Below are positions 9,332 to 18,025 of a stretch of DNA of 64,000 nucleotides, in pieces; positions within the stretch are counted from its first letter, which is position 1; every line of letters begins with the position of its first letter. The position numbers and the translations under genes were made by a program. Location of the stretch: NCBI GenBank assembly GCA_028824715.1, contig JAPPCV010000082.1, forward strand, positions 1 through 64,000, written 5' to 3'. The stretch comes from Boseongicola sp. GTDB lineage: Bacteria; Pseudomonadota; Alphaproteobacteria; Rhodobacterales; Rhodobacteraceae. Under the pieces are notes generated by a model. It had not been told where the DNA came from, searched no databases, and worked only from the letters and a program-made list of their open reading frames with translations.

Positions 9332-10671
9332 CTGACCACCTCCTCCGATTGCCGCGCAAATCCCGTGACCGCGCGGCGCCGGTCGAGATGCCTGCGCGCC
9401 GCCGAGATAATGTCTTCCTCGGTAACCTCTTGCAGAATGTCTGGCCAGGCGTCGACGTCCTCTACCGAAAGGCCCGCGGTCAGCGCCGCGCCATACAGGT
9501 TGGCCAAATTCGAGATGTCGTCGCGGGCGTAGATCTCCGCAGCCCGGATTCGCGTCTTGATTCGCTCGAGTTCCTCTGCATCCACGCCTTCTTCCAGGAA
9601 CTCGGCGACAGCCTCGTCCAGAAGCGACTCGGCCTCTTCCAGCGAGACGCCTTCGACAGGCACGATTGCCAGCCCGAAAATCGTGTCGTCCAGCGCCCGC
9701 TCCCGATACCAGGCACCGGTGTACACGGCCTTGGGATCCTCGAACTGCAGCTTCCGCGCCAGAGCCGAGGTGGTCGCCGAACCTCCCAGGACCTGCGCAA
9801 GCATGGCAAGAGCCGCCGCCTCCTCCTGGTCCCCTGGGTCACGCTCGGGCACGAGGTAGACGCGGGTCATGTAGTCATTGCCGATCCGTGGATCCGAATA
9901 GCTCAGACGTCGTTCGGCCAGTTGCGGTGGCTCGGAGGGCCGGACGCGGACCCGCACGTTCGGGTTGGGCGGAATGACTCCGTAATGCCTTTCGGCGAGC
10001 ATCCTGACTCCGTCCGGCTCCACGTCGCCTGCCACCACGAGGATCGCGTTGTTCGGCCCGTAGTGCTGCTTGTAGAAGGACACGGCATCTTCAAGCGTCA
10101 ACGCCTCGGCTTCGTGTTTCCAGCCGATGACAGGCACGCCGTAAGGGTGGTTCAGGAATGCCGCCGCGTAAATCTGCTCCCCGAACAGGGTCCCGGGGTC
10201 GCTGTCGGTACGCTGCTTCCGCTCTTCTATCACGACGTCCCGCTCTGTTGAAATGTCTTCCTCGACGAGCGCCAAGCCGTCCATCCGGCTGGCCTCCATC
10301 CCCATCACGAGATCGAGGCGATCCGCCGCGATGCGCTGAACGTAGGCCGTGTAGTCATAGGACGTGAACGCATTGTCGCTGCCCCCGTTCCGGAACACCA
10401 CGTCGGACAGTTCGCCCGATGCAAGTTCGTCGGTTGCCTTGAACATGAGATGTTCGAGGAAGTGAGCGATTCCCGACTTGCCGGGCGGCTCGTCGGCCGC
10501 ACCGACCCGATACCAGACCATGTGCACGACGACCGGAGCGCGGTGATCCTCGATCACGACCGCCTCAAGGCCGTTCTCGAGCTCGAACGTCGTTACTCCC
10601 GCGGCTCGGAGCGAGGCCGGAAGGGCGAGAAGAACCGTCGCCAAGGCAAGAACGAAAATGTGCATGGGCAC
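9328..10671 (-). CDS. M16 family zinc metallopeptidase, active subunit
   Basis: Exported zinc endopeptidase of the M16B family. In 447 residues there is a signal peptide (about 1-24), the inverted zinc motif HFLEH at 70-74 with the downstream glutamate near 150 in DVVIEERKQR, and the C-terminal M16 domain. Together with the overlapping inactive subunit it makes the two-protein peptidase common in Rhodobacteraceae. Relatives such as PqqL-type proteins degrade periplasmic peptides; the substrate here is unknown. The start may be Met-1 or Met-3. Confidence 0.93.
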   Translation of the reverse strand: MPMHIFVLALATVLLALPASLRAAGVTTFELENGLEAVVIEDHRAPVVVHMVWYRVGAADEPPGKSGIAHFLEHLMFKATDELASGELSDVVFRNGGSDNAFTSYDYTAYVQRIAADRLDLVMGMEASRMDGLALVEEDISTERDVVIEERKQRTDSDPGTLFGEQIYAAAFLNHPYGVPVIGWKHEAEALTLEDAVSFYKQHYGPNNAILVVAGDVEPDGVRMLAERHYGVIPPNPNVRVRVRPSEPPQLAERRLSYSDPRIGNDYMTRVYLVPERDPGDQEEAAALAMLAQVLGGSATTSALARKLQFEDPKAVYTGAWYRERALDDTIFGLAIVPVEGVSLEEAESLLDEAVAEFLEEGVDAEELERIKTRIRAAEIYARDDISNLANLYGAALTAGLSVEDVDAWPDILQEVTEEDIISAARRHLDRRRAVTGFARQSEEVVR

Positions 10672-11558
10672 TCCTAGCAGGGCAGGTTGCGGCCAGAGTT
10701 GGCGCGAGATTCACGCCCAGTCAACTCGCATCTGCGTGATAATCTGGATGAAAATGCGACACGGAGGATGACAAGTCTGACGTCGCGACGCACCAATGGT
10801 CGAAAGGCCGCTTCAAGCACATCACCTCCACTGCAAGTTGTCGCCGGGAAGGTTCGGGCAATTGCGATTCGCCTCGCAGTTCGCTGAGAGTCAGGAATTC
10901 ACGGAACCGGAACGTTGTTCTCATTCGACTTTCTTCTGACCACGCGACCATCCTCAAGATTGTAGTTGCACACGCTCTTGCGAACAAGGCCGTGACGACT
11001 GACATTCGCATCCGTCGGACGGATTCCAGGGGCTTGAGCGACAAAGGAACTCCCGGCTCAGTGAGTCAGTGAACGCAAGATCCCGGACATCGGGGCGCGA
11101 CGCTGAAGGGCAGGTCGGGGAACAACGGCGATGGGCCCTCAAGGAGCATTCGGTCGAGAAAGGATGCAGGATCGTGCAGCGTGATCCGCGCGGGGCGGAC
11201 AACATTGCTGCGGCATCTCCTTTCCTGAGGCCATGGGCAGGGAATGGTCACATTCAAGCGCGATCCCCCGCGAATGCGGCTGACGCTTCGTTTGGCTGGA
11301 GCGCCGCCAGAAACGAACGGCTAGAGTCAAGAATGCAGTCAATCCCGCGCAGCGGGTGATCCGGCGATACGGCGCATGCGCGCGAGAACACATGAACAGC
11401 GCAACTTGCACCACCCACCCCCGAACACATCATCATGGCGACCTGTTCATCGAACACGGAGAATGGACGTCCGATCATCAAGTCAACGCACAATTGCGAC
11501 ACGAACTCCGTTCAACCGGCCACAATCCACAATTCTGTTCGGTTGACAAATCCGGGAA
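10672..11558. other. Gene-free stretch of about 890 bases
   Basis: No reading frame here resembles a protein I recognise, and no tRNA or clear terminator was found. It separates the M16 pair from the catabolic cassette. In relatives the M16 pair would instead be followed by the DUF3035/lspA genes now found 10 kb away. It may be scar sequence from insertion of the cassette. Confidence 0.5.
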
Positions 11559-12557
11559 TCAGTAGTCCGGCATCACGGCCACGCCCTCGCGCCTCGACCG
11601 GTCGCATGCCAGCGCGATGGCAAGGGCCGTGCGACCGTCTTCATCGGTGACGGATGGTGGCCGACCTTCCTGAATCGCGGCCTGGAATTCGTCAAGCGCG
11701 TGGTAGAACGACGCGTCGTAGCGTTCCAGGAAGAAATGCTTGAGCGTCGCGCGCGCATCGGTCCTTTGGCCATCCCAGCGGACCAGGTTGTCGTCGCGGT
11801 GGTTTTTTGTCTGCAGCATGCCCTTCGTGCCAAACGCCTCCAGCCTTTGGTCGAAGCCGTAGGCGCAGGCACGTGAATTGTTGACATGAACCAACGCACC
11901 GGAAGGCATCTTCAGCACTGTCATGGTCAGGTCGACGTCGCCCTCTGCGCCAATTGCGGGATCGAATTTGCAGCTGCCGGTCGCATACACTTCCACGGGC
12001 CGCTCGCCCGCGATCCAGCACAACAGGTCGATGTCGTGGATCGTTGCATCCAGGAAATACCCGCCGGAAGCGCGAACATAGTCGATCGTCGGCGGCGCTG
12101 GCTCGCGGCTCCAGCTCATCAGCATGTTGACTGTACCGATCTCGCCCGCCCGAACAGCGCGCTGCAAGCTGGCATTGTCCGGGTCGAACCGGCGATTGAA
12201 TCCCAGCATGAACGGGACCGGATACGCCTTCAGGCACGACATTGCCCGGTCCACGCGCTCCAGCGTGTGGTCCAGCGGCTTCTCGCAATAGATCGGCCTG
12301 CCGGCCTTCGCCGAGGCCTCAACATATTCGACATGGGTGTTGGTCGGCGTGGCGATGACCACAGCATCGACCGACGGGTCGGCCAGCACGGCGTCCAGAT
12401 CGGCACTGGCCGTGCCGCCATATCGAGCCGCCGCCTGTTCCGCAGAGGCCAGATTGGGGTTGAATACCGAAATCAGCCGCAGGCCGGGATGGGCTCTGAT
12501 CTTCGGCCCGTAGACATGGGCCATGCGCCCGCTTCCAAGCAACGCAATTCCCAGCAT
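11559..12557 (-). CDS. Gfo/Idh/MocA oxidoreductase, inositol 2-dehydrogenase-like
   Basis: NAD(P)-dependent sugar or polyol dehydrogenase of 332 residues. The Rossmann motif GSGRMA is at 8-13, the family EKP motif at 92-94, and the catalytic-type Asp-170 and His-174 in FLDATIHDID, the pattern of IolG-type inositol dehydrogenases. The start at 12557 has AAGGGG before it; an upstream start at 12584 would run back into the GMC gene. It lies 13 bases after the GMC oxidoreductase stop in one operon. The substrate is inferred to be the ligand of the neighbouring ABC importer, possibly an inositol or a sugar acid. Confidence 0.85.
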   Translation of the reverse strand: MLGIALLGSGRMAHVYGPKIRAHPGLRLISVFNPNLASAEQAAARYGGTASADLDAVLADPSVDAVVIATPTNTHVEYVEASAKAGRPIYCEKPLDHTLERVDRAMSCLKAYPVPFMLGFNRRFDPDNASLQRAVRAGEIGTVNMLMSWSREPAPPTIDYVRASGGYFLDATIHDIDLLCWIAGERPVEVYATGSCKFDPAIGAEGDVDLTMTVLKMPSGALVHVNNSRACAYGFDQRLEAFGTKGMLQTKNHRDDNLVRWDGQRTDARATLKHFFLERYDASFYHALDEFQAAIQEGRPPSVTDEDGRTALAIALACDRSRREGVAVMPDY

Positions 12558-12570
12558 GGCGTTTCCCCTT

Positions 12571-14166
12571 CTATTTGCGCGCATCTTCCGCGATCAGGGC
12601 GGCCCCCTTTTCGCCGATCATGATGGCTGCAGCGTTGGTGTTGCCGGTCACGATGCGCGGCATGATCGACGCATCCACCACACGCAACCCGTCAATGCCG
12701 TGGATCCGAAGGCGCGGGTCCACAACCGCATCCTCGCCGACCCCCATCTTGCAGGTGCCCACGGGATGCAGCAGCGACAGCCCTGATGCCCGGCAATGGT
12801 TGAGCAGTTCGTCGTCCGACTGAACGTCCTCGCCCGGCGAGATCTCGCTTTCGACGCAATTGGCCATCGGCGCCGTCGCAGCGATCTTGCGCCCGAACTT
12901 CAGGCCCGCAAGCGCGGCACGCCGGTCAGCCGCATCAGCGAGAAAGTTGAACTGAATCGCGGGCTGATCCCATGCGCGCGGACCGGTGATGCGAACGTGT
13001 CCGCACGAATTCGGACGCATGTGCTCTGCCAGGATCGTGAAGCCCGAGAAGGGGTGCGGCTTCAGCCGTTCATCCGTGCACCAGGCCATAAACGTCACCA
13101 TCATGTCGGGCCGGTCAATTTGCGGTCCCGAACGAATGAAGGTGTTGGAGTAGTTGCCGTTGTCAGAAAACGGCCCGGTGCGGAACAGAAGGTAGCGCAG
13201 CAGCTGCAGGCCGCCCTTCAGCTTGTTGTTGTAGAGATCGTTGACAGTGGAATTCACGGTCGAGCGGTATTCGGCACCGATGCCGAAATGGTCCTGCAAG
13301 TTCTCGCCCACACCCGGCAGATGGAGCAAGGTCTCGACCCCGTGCGCCTGCAGGTGCGCCTCGGGGCCAATGCCCGAGATCTGTAGCAGTTGAGGCGAGT
13401 TGAACGCGCCTCCGCAGAGAATTACCTCGCGGCGAACACGCGCGGATTTCGACCCGCCCTGGTCCGTCCAGGCCACACCGGTCGCCCGTCTTCCCTCGAT
13501 CTCTATGCGCTCGACCATCGCATGGAGCCGAAGGTCTATGTTTCGTTTGGCGGGTCCCTTGAGATATCCCGCCGCGGTGCTCCAGCGGCGCCCGTTGCGG
13601 GTCGTTGTCTGGACATAGCCCGTGCCCTCCTGCCGAGGCCCGTTGAAATCATCGTTGCGCGGCACGCCAAGCGCGACCGATGCGGCGAGAAAGGCGTCGC
13701 CCAGCTTGTGTTCCGTGCGAAGGTCGGAAACGGCGACCGGCCCGCCGGTGCCATGATACGCGTCGGTGCCGCGCTCCTGATCCTCGCAGGACTTGAAGTA
13801 GGGCAGGACGTCGTCCCACCCCCAGCCAGCGCATCCGGCCTCGGCCCAACCGTCGAAGTCCTCCGGCTGGCCGCGCATGTAGATCATGCCGTTGATCGCC
13901 CCGGTGCCGCCCAACACCTTGCCGCGAGGCTGAAACAGGCGGCGCCCCATCAAGTGCGGCTCGGGCTGGCTTTCGTAGCACCAGTTCACCGCCGGATTGT
14001 CATACAGCAGCGAATATCCAAGAGGAATGTGAATGAGAGGATTTCGGTCGCGCCCACCGGCCTCGAGAAGCAGCACCGAAAATCCTGCTTCGGCCAGCCG
14101 CCCCGCGACGGCACAACCTGCGGACCCGGCGCCGACAACCGCAAAATCATGGTCTCCGGTCGTCAT
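12571..14166 (-). CDS. GMC family FAD-dependent oxidoreductase
   Basis: Flavoenzyme of the glucose-methanol-choline family, 531 residues. The FAD-binding motif VGAGSAG lies near 10-17 and the GMC signature GKVLGGTGAINGMIYMRG near 80-97. The C-terminal catalytic region has LLHPVGTCKMG and GNTNAAAIMIGEKG. The closest type by feel is choline/alcohol dehydrogenase, but the local genes point to a polyol or sugar alcohol. The open frame extends 90 codons further upstream, yet the start at 14166 is chosen because the family begins DFAVVGAG and the upstream part overlaps the divergent regulator. No signal peptide is seen, so it is cytoplasmic. Confidence 0.9.
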   Translation of the reverse strand: MTTGDHDFAVVGAGSAGCAVAGRLAEAGFSVLLLEAGGRDRNPLIHIPLGYSLLYDNPAVNWCYESQPEPHLMGRRLFQPRGKVLGGTGAINGMIYMRGQPEDFDGWAEAGCAGWGWDDVLPYFKSCEDQERGTDAYHGTGGPVAVSDLRTEHKLGDAFLAASVALGVPRNDDFNGPRQEGTGYVQTTTRNGRRWSTAAGYLKGPAKRNIDLRLHAMVERIEIEGRRATGVAWTDQGGSKSARVRREVILCGGAFNSPQLLQISGIGPEAHLQAHGVETLLHLPGVGENLQDHFGIGAEYRSTVNSTVNDLYNNKLKGGLQLLRYLLFRTGPFSDNGNYSNTFIRSGPQIDRPDMMVTFMAWCTDERLKPHPFSGFTILAEHMRPNSCGHVRITGPRAWDQPAIQFNFLADAADRRAALAGLKFGRKIAATAPMANCVESEISPGEDVQSDDELLNHCRASGLSLLHPVGTCKMGVGEDAVVDPRLRIHGIDGLRVVDASIMPRIVTGNTNAAAIMIGEKGAALIAEDARK

Positions 14167-14238
14167 CGATCCGCTTACCCTGCTTGGATACCTGTCGGCC
14201 AAGCGTGACATGACCGGCAACAACCACGGAACAACGCA

Positions 14239-14306
14239 ATTGTCAGATTTGGACGAAATTTCACTCGTTCGCGTCCGGAATCCATAGATTATCAGATATG
14301 GACAAT
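14239..14306. promoter_or_regulatory. Two matching 19-bp operator-like sites in a divergent promoter
   Basis: ATTGTCAGATTTGGACGAA (14239-14257) and ATTATCAGATATGGACAAT (14288-14306) match at 15 of 19 positions and lie 49 bases apart. Each has imperfect dyad symmetry, ATTRTC-N7-GACRAW. They occupy the 166-base gap between the GMC gene and the divergent fusion regulator, so they are the best candidates for that regulator's binding sites. The second site is 27 bases before the regulator start. Confidence 0.55.
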
Positions 14307-14332
14307 TTGAATCCCGACCCTGGAGCGATTGA

Positions 14333-16036
14333 GTGACCCGCGAAGAACTCCTGCGAATCCTGAATTTCGTGGACGCCAATCGCGAGATTTCCGAGAAGCG
14401 GACGGGACTGTCAACCACTGATGCGCGCTGGAACATTATTTCCTACGCCATGCGACGGCACCTGGAAGGCAAGCTGCTGACCACCACCTCGGCGGCGATG
14501 GCGGCCAATGTCCCCTATGGTACAGCGATGCGGCGGATTTCAGAGCTGATCGACCAGAAGTTGCTGCACAAGAGGCCAAAGTCGAAGACCGGAAAATCCT
14601 ACTCCCTGCATCCCACGCGCAAGTTGATCGAAGAGTTCGAGAATTTCGCCATGCAACTCAAGGCCATGGTGGGAAATACCTTTGGATTCAATACCGGAGA
14701 CGGCGAGATCGGCGACTTCTACTTCGGCGGATATTACATGGCTTCAAGGATCCTGCCCTATCCCAGCGCCATGCGTACCGGCGTCGGCTATGACCGGACT
14801 TTCCGGATCCTCGGCCCCATTGATCCGACGTTCAAGACACTGAACGAGTCTTCATCCATTCTGGAGGAGCTCTGCGGCACGAAAATCGAGATCACAAACC
14901 TGCCGCTGGACGATCTGCACAGCAAGATCATGGACAGTGCAGAGCAACCGGTTCCGGAATACGACCTGATCGCAATTGACCTTCCCTGGGTCGGTCAGTT
15001 GGCTGAGGCAGGTGTGATTGAGCCCTTGGACGAGATAATGCGTCTGGAACGCTACAACCCGTCCGACTTTCACAATGCCGCCTTTCGCGGATCATTCTGG
15101 TGCAACAAGCAGTTCGGCCTGCCGATCCAGCCGACGGCGGAGCTGCTGTTCTGCCGCTCGGACCTGTTTGCCGACGCCGGCCTTTCGATCCCGCGCACCA
15201 CTGACGACGTGCTGTTTGCTGCACGCGTCCTGCACCGTTCGGGCTTCAACATGTCCGGAATCGTGATGAACTACGGCCGAGGCACGCCGGTCGCCCACAC
15301 ATTCGTCCAGACACTGGCGGATTTCGGTCAGCCGATCATCAATCTCAAGCCATTTGGCGTTGAATTCGACCTCACCGAGATTTCAGGCGAGAACCATCGC
15401 CCGCAGCTCGATACCGATTCCGCGCGACAAGCCGCCGAGTTCCTGCTGGAATTGCTCGGTCTGTCCCACAAGGACAGCCTGACCTGCAACTGGGATCGCC
15501 GCATCCGGATTTTCTCGGAAGGCCACGCGGCAATGACATATGGCTGGAGTGTCCGAGCAGCCGCCTTTGAATTGAACAACGCGTCACCAGCCCACGGCAA
15601 GGTTCACTATGCGCCGCATCCACACGCGCCTGGCGCGCACACGGTCTCTCCGATCGGAGGCTTCTCGCTAGCGATGCCGGAGGGGCTCAGCAGCGAACGC
15701 AAAAAAGCCTCGTGGAAAGTGATGGAATACCTGACCAGGCCCGAGATGCTGAAATGGTATGTCCAGAATGGAAATCTGTCCAGCCCGCGGTTTTCGACCA
15801 GCGCCGACCCCGAGGTGCAGGCCAAGAGCCCGCTCATCAGCGAAATCGACGGCATGGAACGTCGCGGCGAACTGCAGATCTGGCCGCGCCCGCCGATTCC
15901 GGAATTCAGCGACATTCTGGGGATTCTCGGCGACGAGATCCACCAGATGCTGCAGGGCGATGCGAAGCCTGCCGCTGCGCTTGACAATGCGCAAAACCGC
16001 ATTGATGCGCTGATGCGGGCAAATGGACACTATTGA
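14333..16036 (+). CDS. Winged-helix regulator fused to an ABC solute-binding-protein domain
   Basis: Predicted one-component transcription factor of 567 residues. Residues 1-105 form a winged-helix region (WNIISYAMRRHLEGK, YGTAMRRISELIDQK, then a basic wing RPKSKTGKSYSLHP). Residues about 130-560 resemble a family 1 (MalE-like) solute-binding protein: GPIDPTFKTLNESS, YDLIAIDLPWVGQLAEAGV, PLDEIM, FGLPIQPTAELLFCRSDLF, FSEGHAAMTYGWSVR. There is no signal peptide, so the binding fold acts inside the cell as a ligand sensor. The start is GTG at 14333 with GGAG upstream. It is divergent from the GMC/dehydrogenase operon and upstream of the ABC genes. Sensor fusion is seen; ligand and regulation are inferred. 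Confidence 0.8.
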   Translation: MTREELLRILNFVDANREISEKRTGLSTTDARWNIISYAMRRHLEGKLLTTTSAAMAANVPYGTAMRRISELIDQKLLHKRPKSKTGKSYSLHPTRKLIEEFENFAMQLKAMVGNTFGFNTGDGEIGDFYFGGYYMASRILPYPSAMRTGVGYDRTFRILGPIDPTFKTLNESSSILEELCGTKIEITNLPLDDLHSKIMDSAEQPVPEYDLIAIDLPWVGQLAEAGVIEPLDEIMRLERYNPSDFHNAAFRGSFWCNKQFGLPIQPTAELLFCRSDLFADAGLSIPRTTDDVLFAARVLHRSGFNMSGIVMNYGRGTPVAHTFVQTLADFGQPIINLKPFGVEFDLTEISGENHRPQLDTDSARQAAEFLLELLGLSHKDSLTCNWDRRIRIFSEGHAAMTYGWSVRAAAFELNNASPAHGKVHYAPHPHAPGAHTVSPIGGFSLAMPEGLSSERKKASWKVMEYLTRPEMLKWYVQNGNLSSPRFSTSADPEVQAKSPLISEIDGMERRGELQIWPRPPIPEFSDILGILGDEIHQMLQGDAKPAAALDNAQNRIDALMRANGHY

Positions 16037-16209
16037 GTTCCAACGGCTTCCCGCCAAAGGATTCATTTTGGACATCTTCGCTCTCGTGCCGCGCGGTCGG
16101 CCTGTTGCACGCTCCTCGTGTCGCGGGCGGGCAGCAAGCTCTGCCGGAACGCACTCTTGTGGCCGAACCCAATGTTCGGCCACGCGAAATCCAAGGAGGG
16201 AACTCGGTA

Positions 16210-17172
16210 ATGAAAATCAAGTCGAAACTGGGCCTGGCGATCGGCGCCATGGCCATGGCCGGATCTATGACCACGGCGACATTCGCCGAGGACATCAGCA
16301 TGGCCTTCATCGTCAAGGACATGAACAACCCCTATTACTGGCGCATGGGCGAAGGGGCAAAGCGCGCAGCCGACGAGCTGGGCATCGAGCTGTCCTATGT
16401 TTCAGCCGAGTACAACGGCGACATCGAGGGCCAGATCGCCGTGGTTGAAACCGAGATCATCAAGGGTCATGACGCGATCGTGCTGGTCCCGATGAACGGG
16501 ACTGCATTGATCCCGAAAGTGATGGAGGCCAACGCGGCCGGGATCCCGGTGATTACCGCCGACACGCGGGTTGATGACGGCCCGGCCAAGGTTGAGACCT
16601 TTGTAGGCCTGGATGAGCAGACCTCGTTTGCCGGCATGGCCCAATGGGTCGTCGATCAGCTGGGTGGCAAAGGCAAGGTCGCAATTCTCGAAGGCTTTCG
16701 CGGCAGTTCGACTGCCGAGCTTCGGCTGAATGGCATGATGGACGTGTTCAACGCCAATGACGGGATTGAGGTTGTGGCATCGATTGCCGCCGACTGGGAC
16801 CAGGAGAAGGGCCTGAAGGCGTCAGAAGACATCCTTCAGACGCACCCTGAGGTCGATGCGATCGTCGGTTCCAATGACTTGATGGCGCTGGGTGCGGTTC
16901 AGGCCGTCAAGGGCGCAGGCAAGCTTGATGACATCATCGTGGTCGGCGACGACGCGATCCCGTCGGCACTGGCTGCCCTGAGGGCCGGCGAGCTGAACGC
17001 TACGATCGACGGCAACACCGATCTGGTGGGCTACGAAGCCGTGATGGCCGCTTATCGCCATGTCACGAAGGGCGAAGAGCTGGACGACTGGATCGTTGTC
17101 GAATCTTCGATTATGGTGGCCGAGGACGTGACCGACGAATACCTTGCCGGTCGCGGCATCGTACTGGAATAG
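16210..17172 (+). CDS. Sugar ABC transporter periplasmic substrate-binding protein (RbsB-like)
   Basis: Periplasmic receptor of a ribose-class importer, 320 residues. It has a signal peptide (about 1-26, MKIKSKLGLAIGAMAMAG, ending ATFA) and a Peripla_BP_4 fold: FIVKDMNNPYYWRMGEGAKR, DAIVLVPMNGTALIPKV, GIPVITADTRVDD, DAIVGSNDLMALGAVQA, and NATIDGNTDLVGYEAV near the hinge and ligand pocket. A strong AAGGAGGG ribosome site precedes the ATG. It is followed by a hairpin and then the ATPase and permease genes, so it is probably the most highly expressed part of the operon. Confidence 0.93.
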   Translation: MKIKSKLGLAIGAMAMAGSMTTATFAEDISMAFIVKDMNNPYYWRMGEGAKRAADELGIELSYVSAEYNGDIEGQIAVVETEIIKGHDAIVLVPMNGTALIPKVMEANAAGIPVITADTRVDDGPAKVETFVGLDEQTSFAGMAQWVVDQLGGKGKVAILEGFRGSSTAELRLNGMMDVFNANDGIEVVASIAADWDQEKGLKASEDILQTHPEVDAIVGSNDLMALGAVQAVKGAGKLDDIIVVGDDAIPSALAALRAGELNATIDGNTDLVGYEAVMAAYRHVTKGEELDDWIVVESSIMVAEDVTDEYLAGRGIVLE

Positions 17173-17206
17173 CCCAGTCAGCCGATCGGACGGCCAACGC
17201 CCAGAA

Positions 17207-17236
17207 ATGGCCGGGTCGCGCCCGGCCATCTCTTTT
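17207..17236 (+). terminator. Intrinsic terminator/attenuator after the binding-protein gene
   Basis: ATGGCCGGG and CCCGGCCAT form a perfect 9-bp stem around TCGCG, followed by CTCTTTT. It lies 34 bases beyond the binding-protein stop and 15 before the ATPase start. This fits partial termination, giving more receptor than membrane complex. Confidence 0.7.
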
Positions 17237-17251
17237 CGAACACGGAACTGA

Positions 17252-18022
17252 ATGATGCCGGACCCTACCCCGCTAGTCGAAATGCGGCACATATCAAAGC
17301 ACTTTGGCGGCCTGCAGGCACTGACCGACGCGCAGCTTGAGCTGTTTCCAGGCGAGGTTCTCGGCGTCTTGGGACACAATGGCGCCGGGAAGTCTACATT
17401 GATCAAGATCCTTTCGGGAGCCGAGACAGCCAGCGAGGGCGCTATCTTTGTCGAAGGACGCAAGGCGCAAATCAACGGCCCGAACGACGCTCGCGCCTAT
17501 GGAATCGAAACGATCTACCAGGAGCTGGCGCTCTGCGGCAATCTGGACGCCCCGGCGAACCTCTACATGGGGCGCGAACTGCACAAATGGGGCTTTCTTC
17601 GCAAGAAGGCCATGACCGCCGAAGCGACCAAGGCGCTCAGCCGCCTGAACATCCGCATCCAGTCGCTCGACGTAGAGGTCGACAGCATGTCGGGCGGTCA
17701 GCGCCAGGCGATCTCGATCAGCCGCGCAGTGCATTTCGACACCAAGATCCTGATCATGGACGAGCCGACCGCGGCCTTGGGCATGGAAGAAAGCAAGATG
17801 GTCATGGAACTGACCGTGGAACTGAAGAAGCAGGGCATCGGCATTATCTGGATCAGCCACGACATTCACGAGGTCTTCAATTTCACCGACCGGATCACGA
17901 TCCTGCACGGCGGCAAGAACGTGATGACGGGTCCGACGAAGGAATTCACCCAGGACGAAATCGTTTCGATGATCATCTCCGGTCTTGCTGTGGAGCGCCG
18001 CACATCTGCAGCAGGGGGCTGA
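17252..18022 (+). CDS. Sugar ABC transporter ATP-binding protein, single-domain type
   Basis: Cytoplasmic ATPase of the importer, 256 residues. Walker A GHNGAGKST is at about 42-50, the Q-loop in ETIYQELAL, the signature MSGGQRQ near 146-152, Walker B ILIMDEPTAALG, and the switch histidine in WISHDIHEVF. Most ribose-class ATPases (RbsA) are tandem proteins of about 500 residues. This one is a single half, like the fructose FrcA type, so it probably works as a homodimer. It is followed three bases later by the permease. Confidence 0.92.
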   Translation: MMPDPTPLVEMRHISKHFGGLQALTDAQLELFPGEVLGVLGHNGAGKSTLIKILSGAETASEGAIFVEGRKAQINGPNDARAYGIETIYQELALCGNLDAPANLYMGRELHKWGFLRKKAMTAEATKALSRLNIRIQSLDVEVDSMSGGQRQAISISRAVHFDTKILIMDEPTAALGMEESKMVMELTVELKKQGIGIIWISHDIHEVFNFTDRITILHGGKNVMTGPTKEFTQDEIVSMIISGLAVERRTSAAGG

Positions 18023-18025
18023 GAC

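Noticed and set aside
9328..10671. Possible mitochondrial-processing-type peptidase role
   Set aside because: The M16B fold is shared, but a secretion signal on both subunits places the pair in the envelope; no targeting-peptide processing role can be claimed.
12571..14436. Longer GMC protein starting at 14436
   Set aside because: The extra 90 codons cover the operator region and the start of the divergent regulator, and do not resemble any GMC N-terminus.
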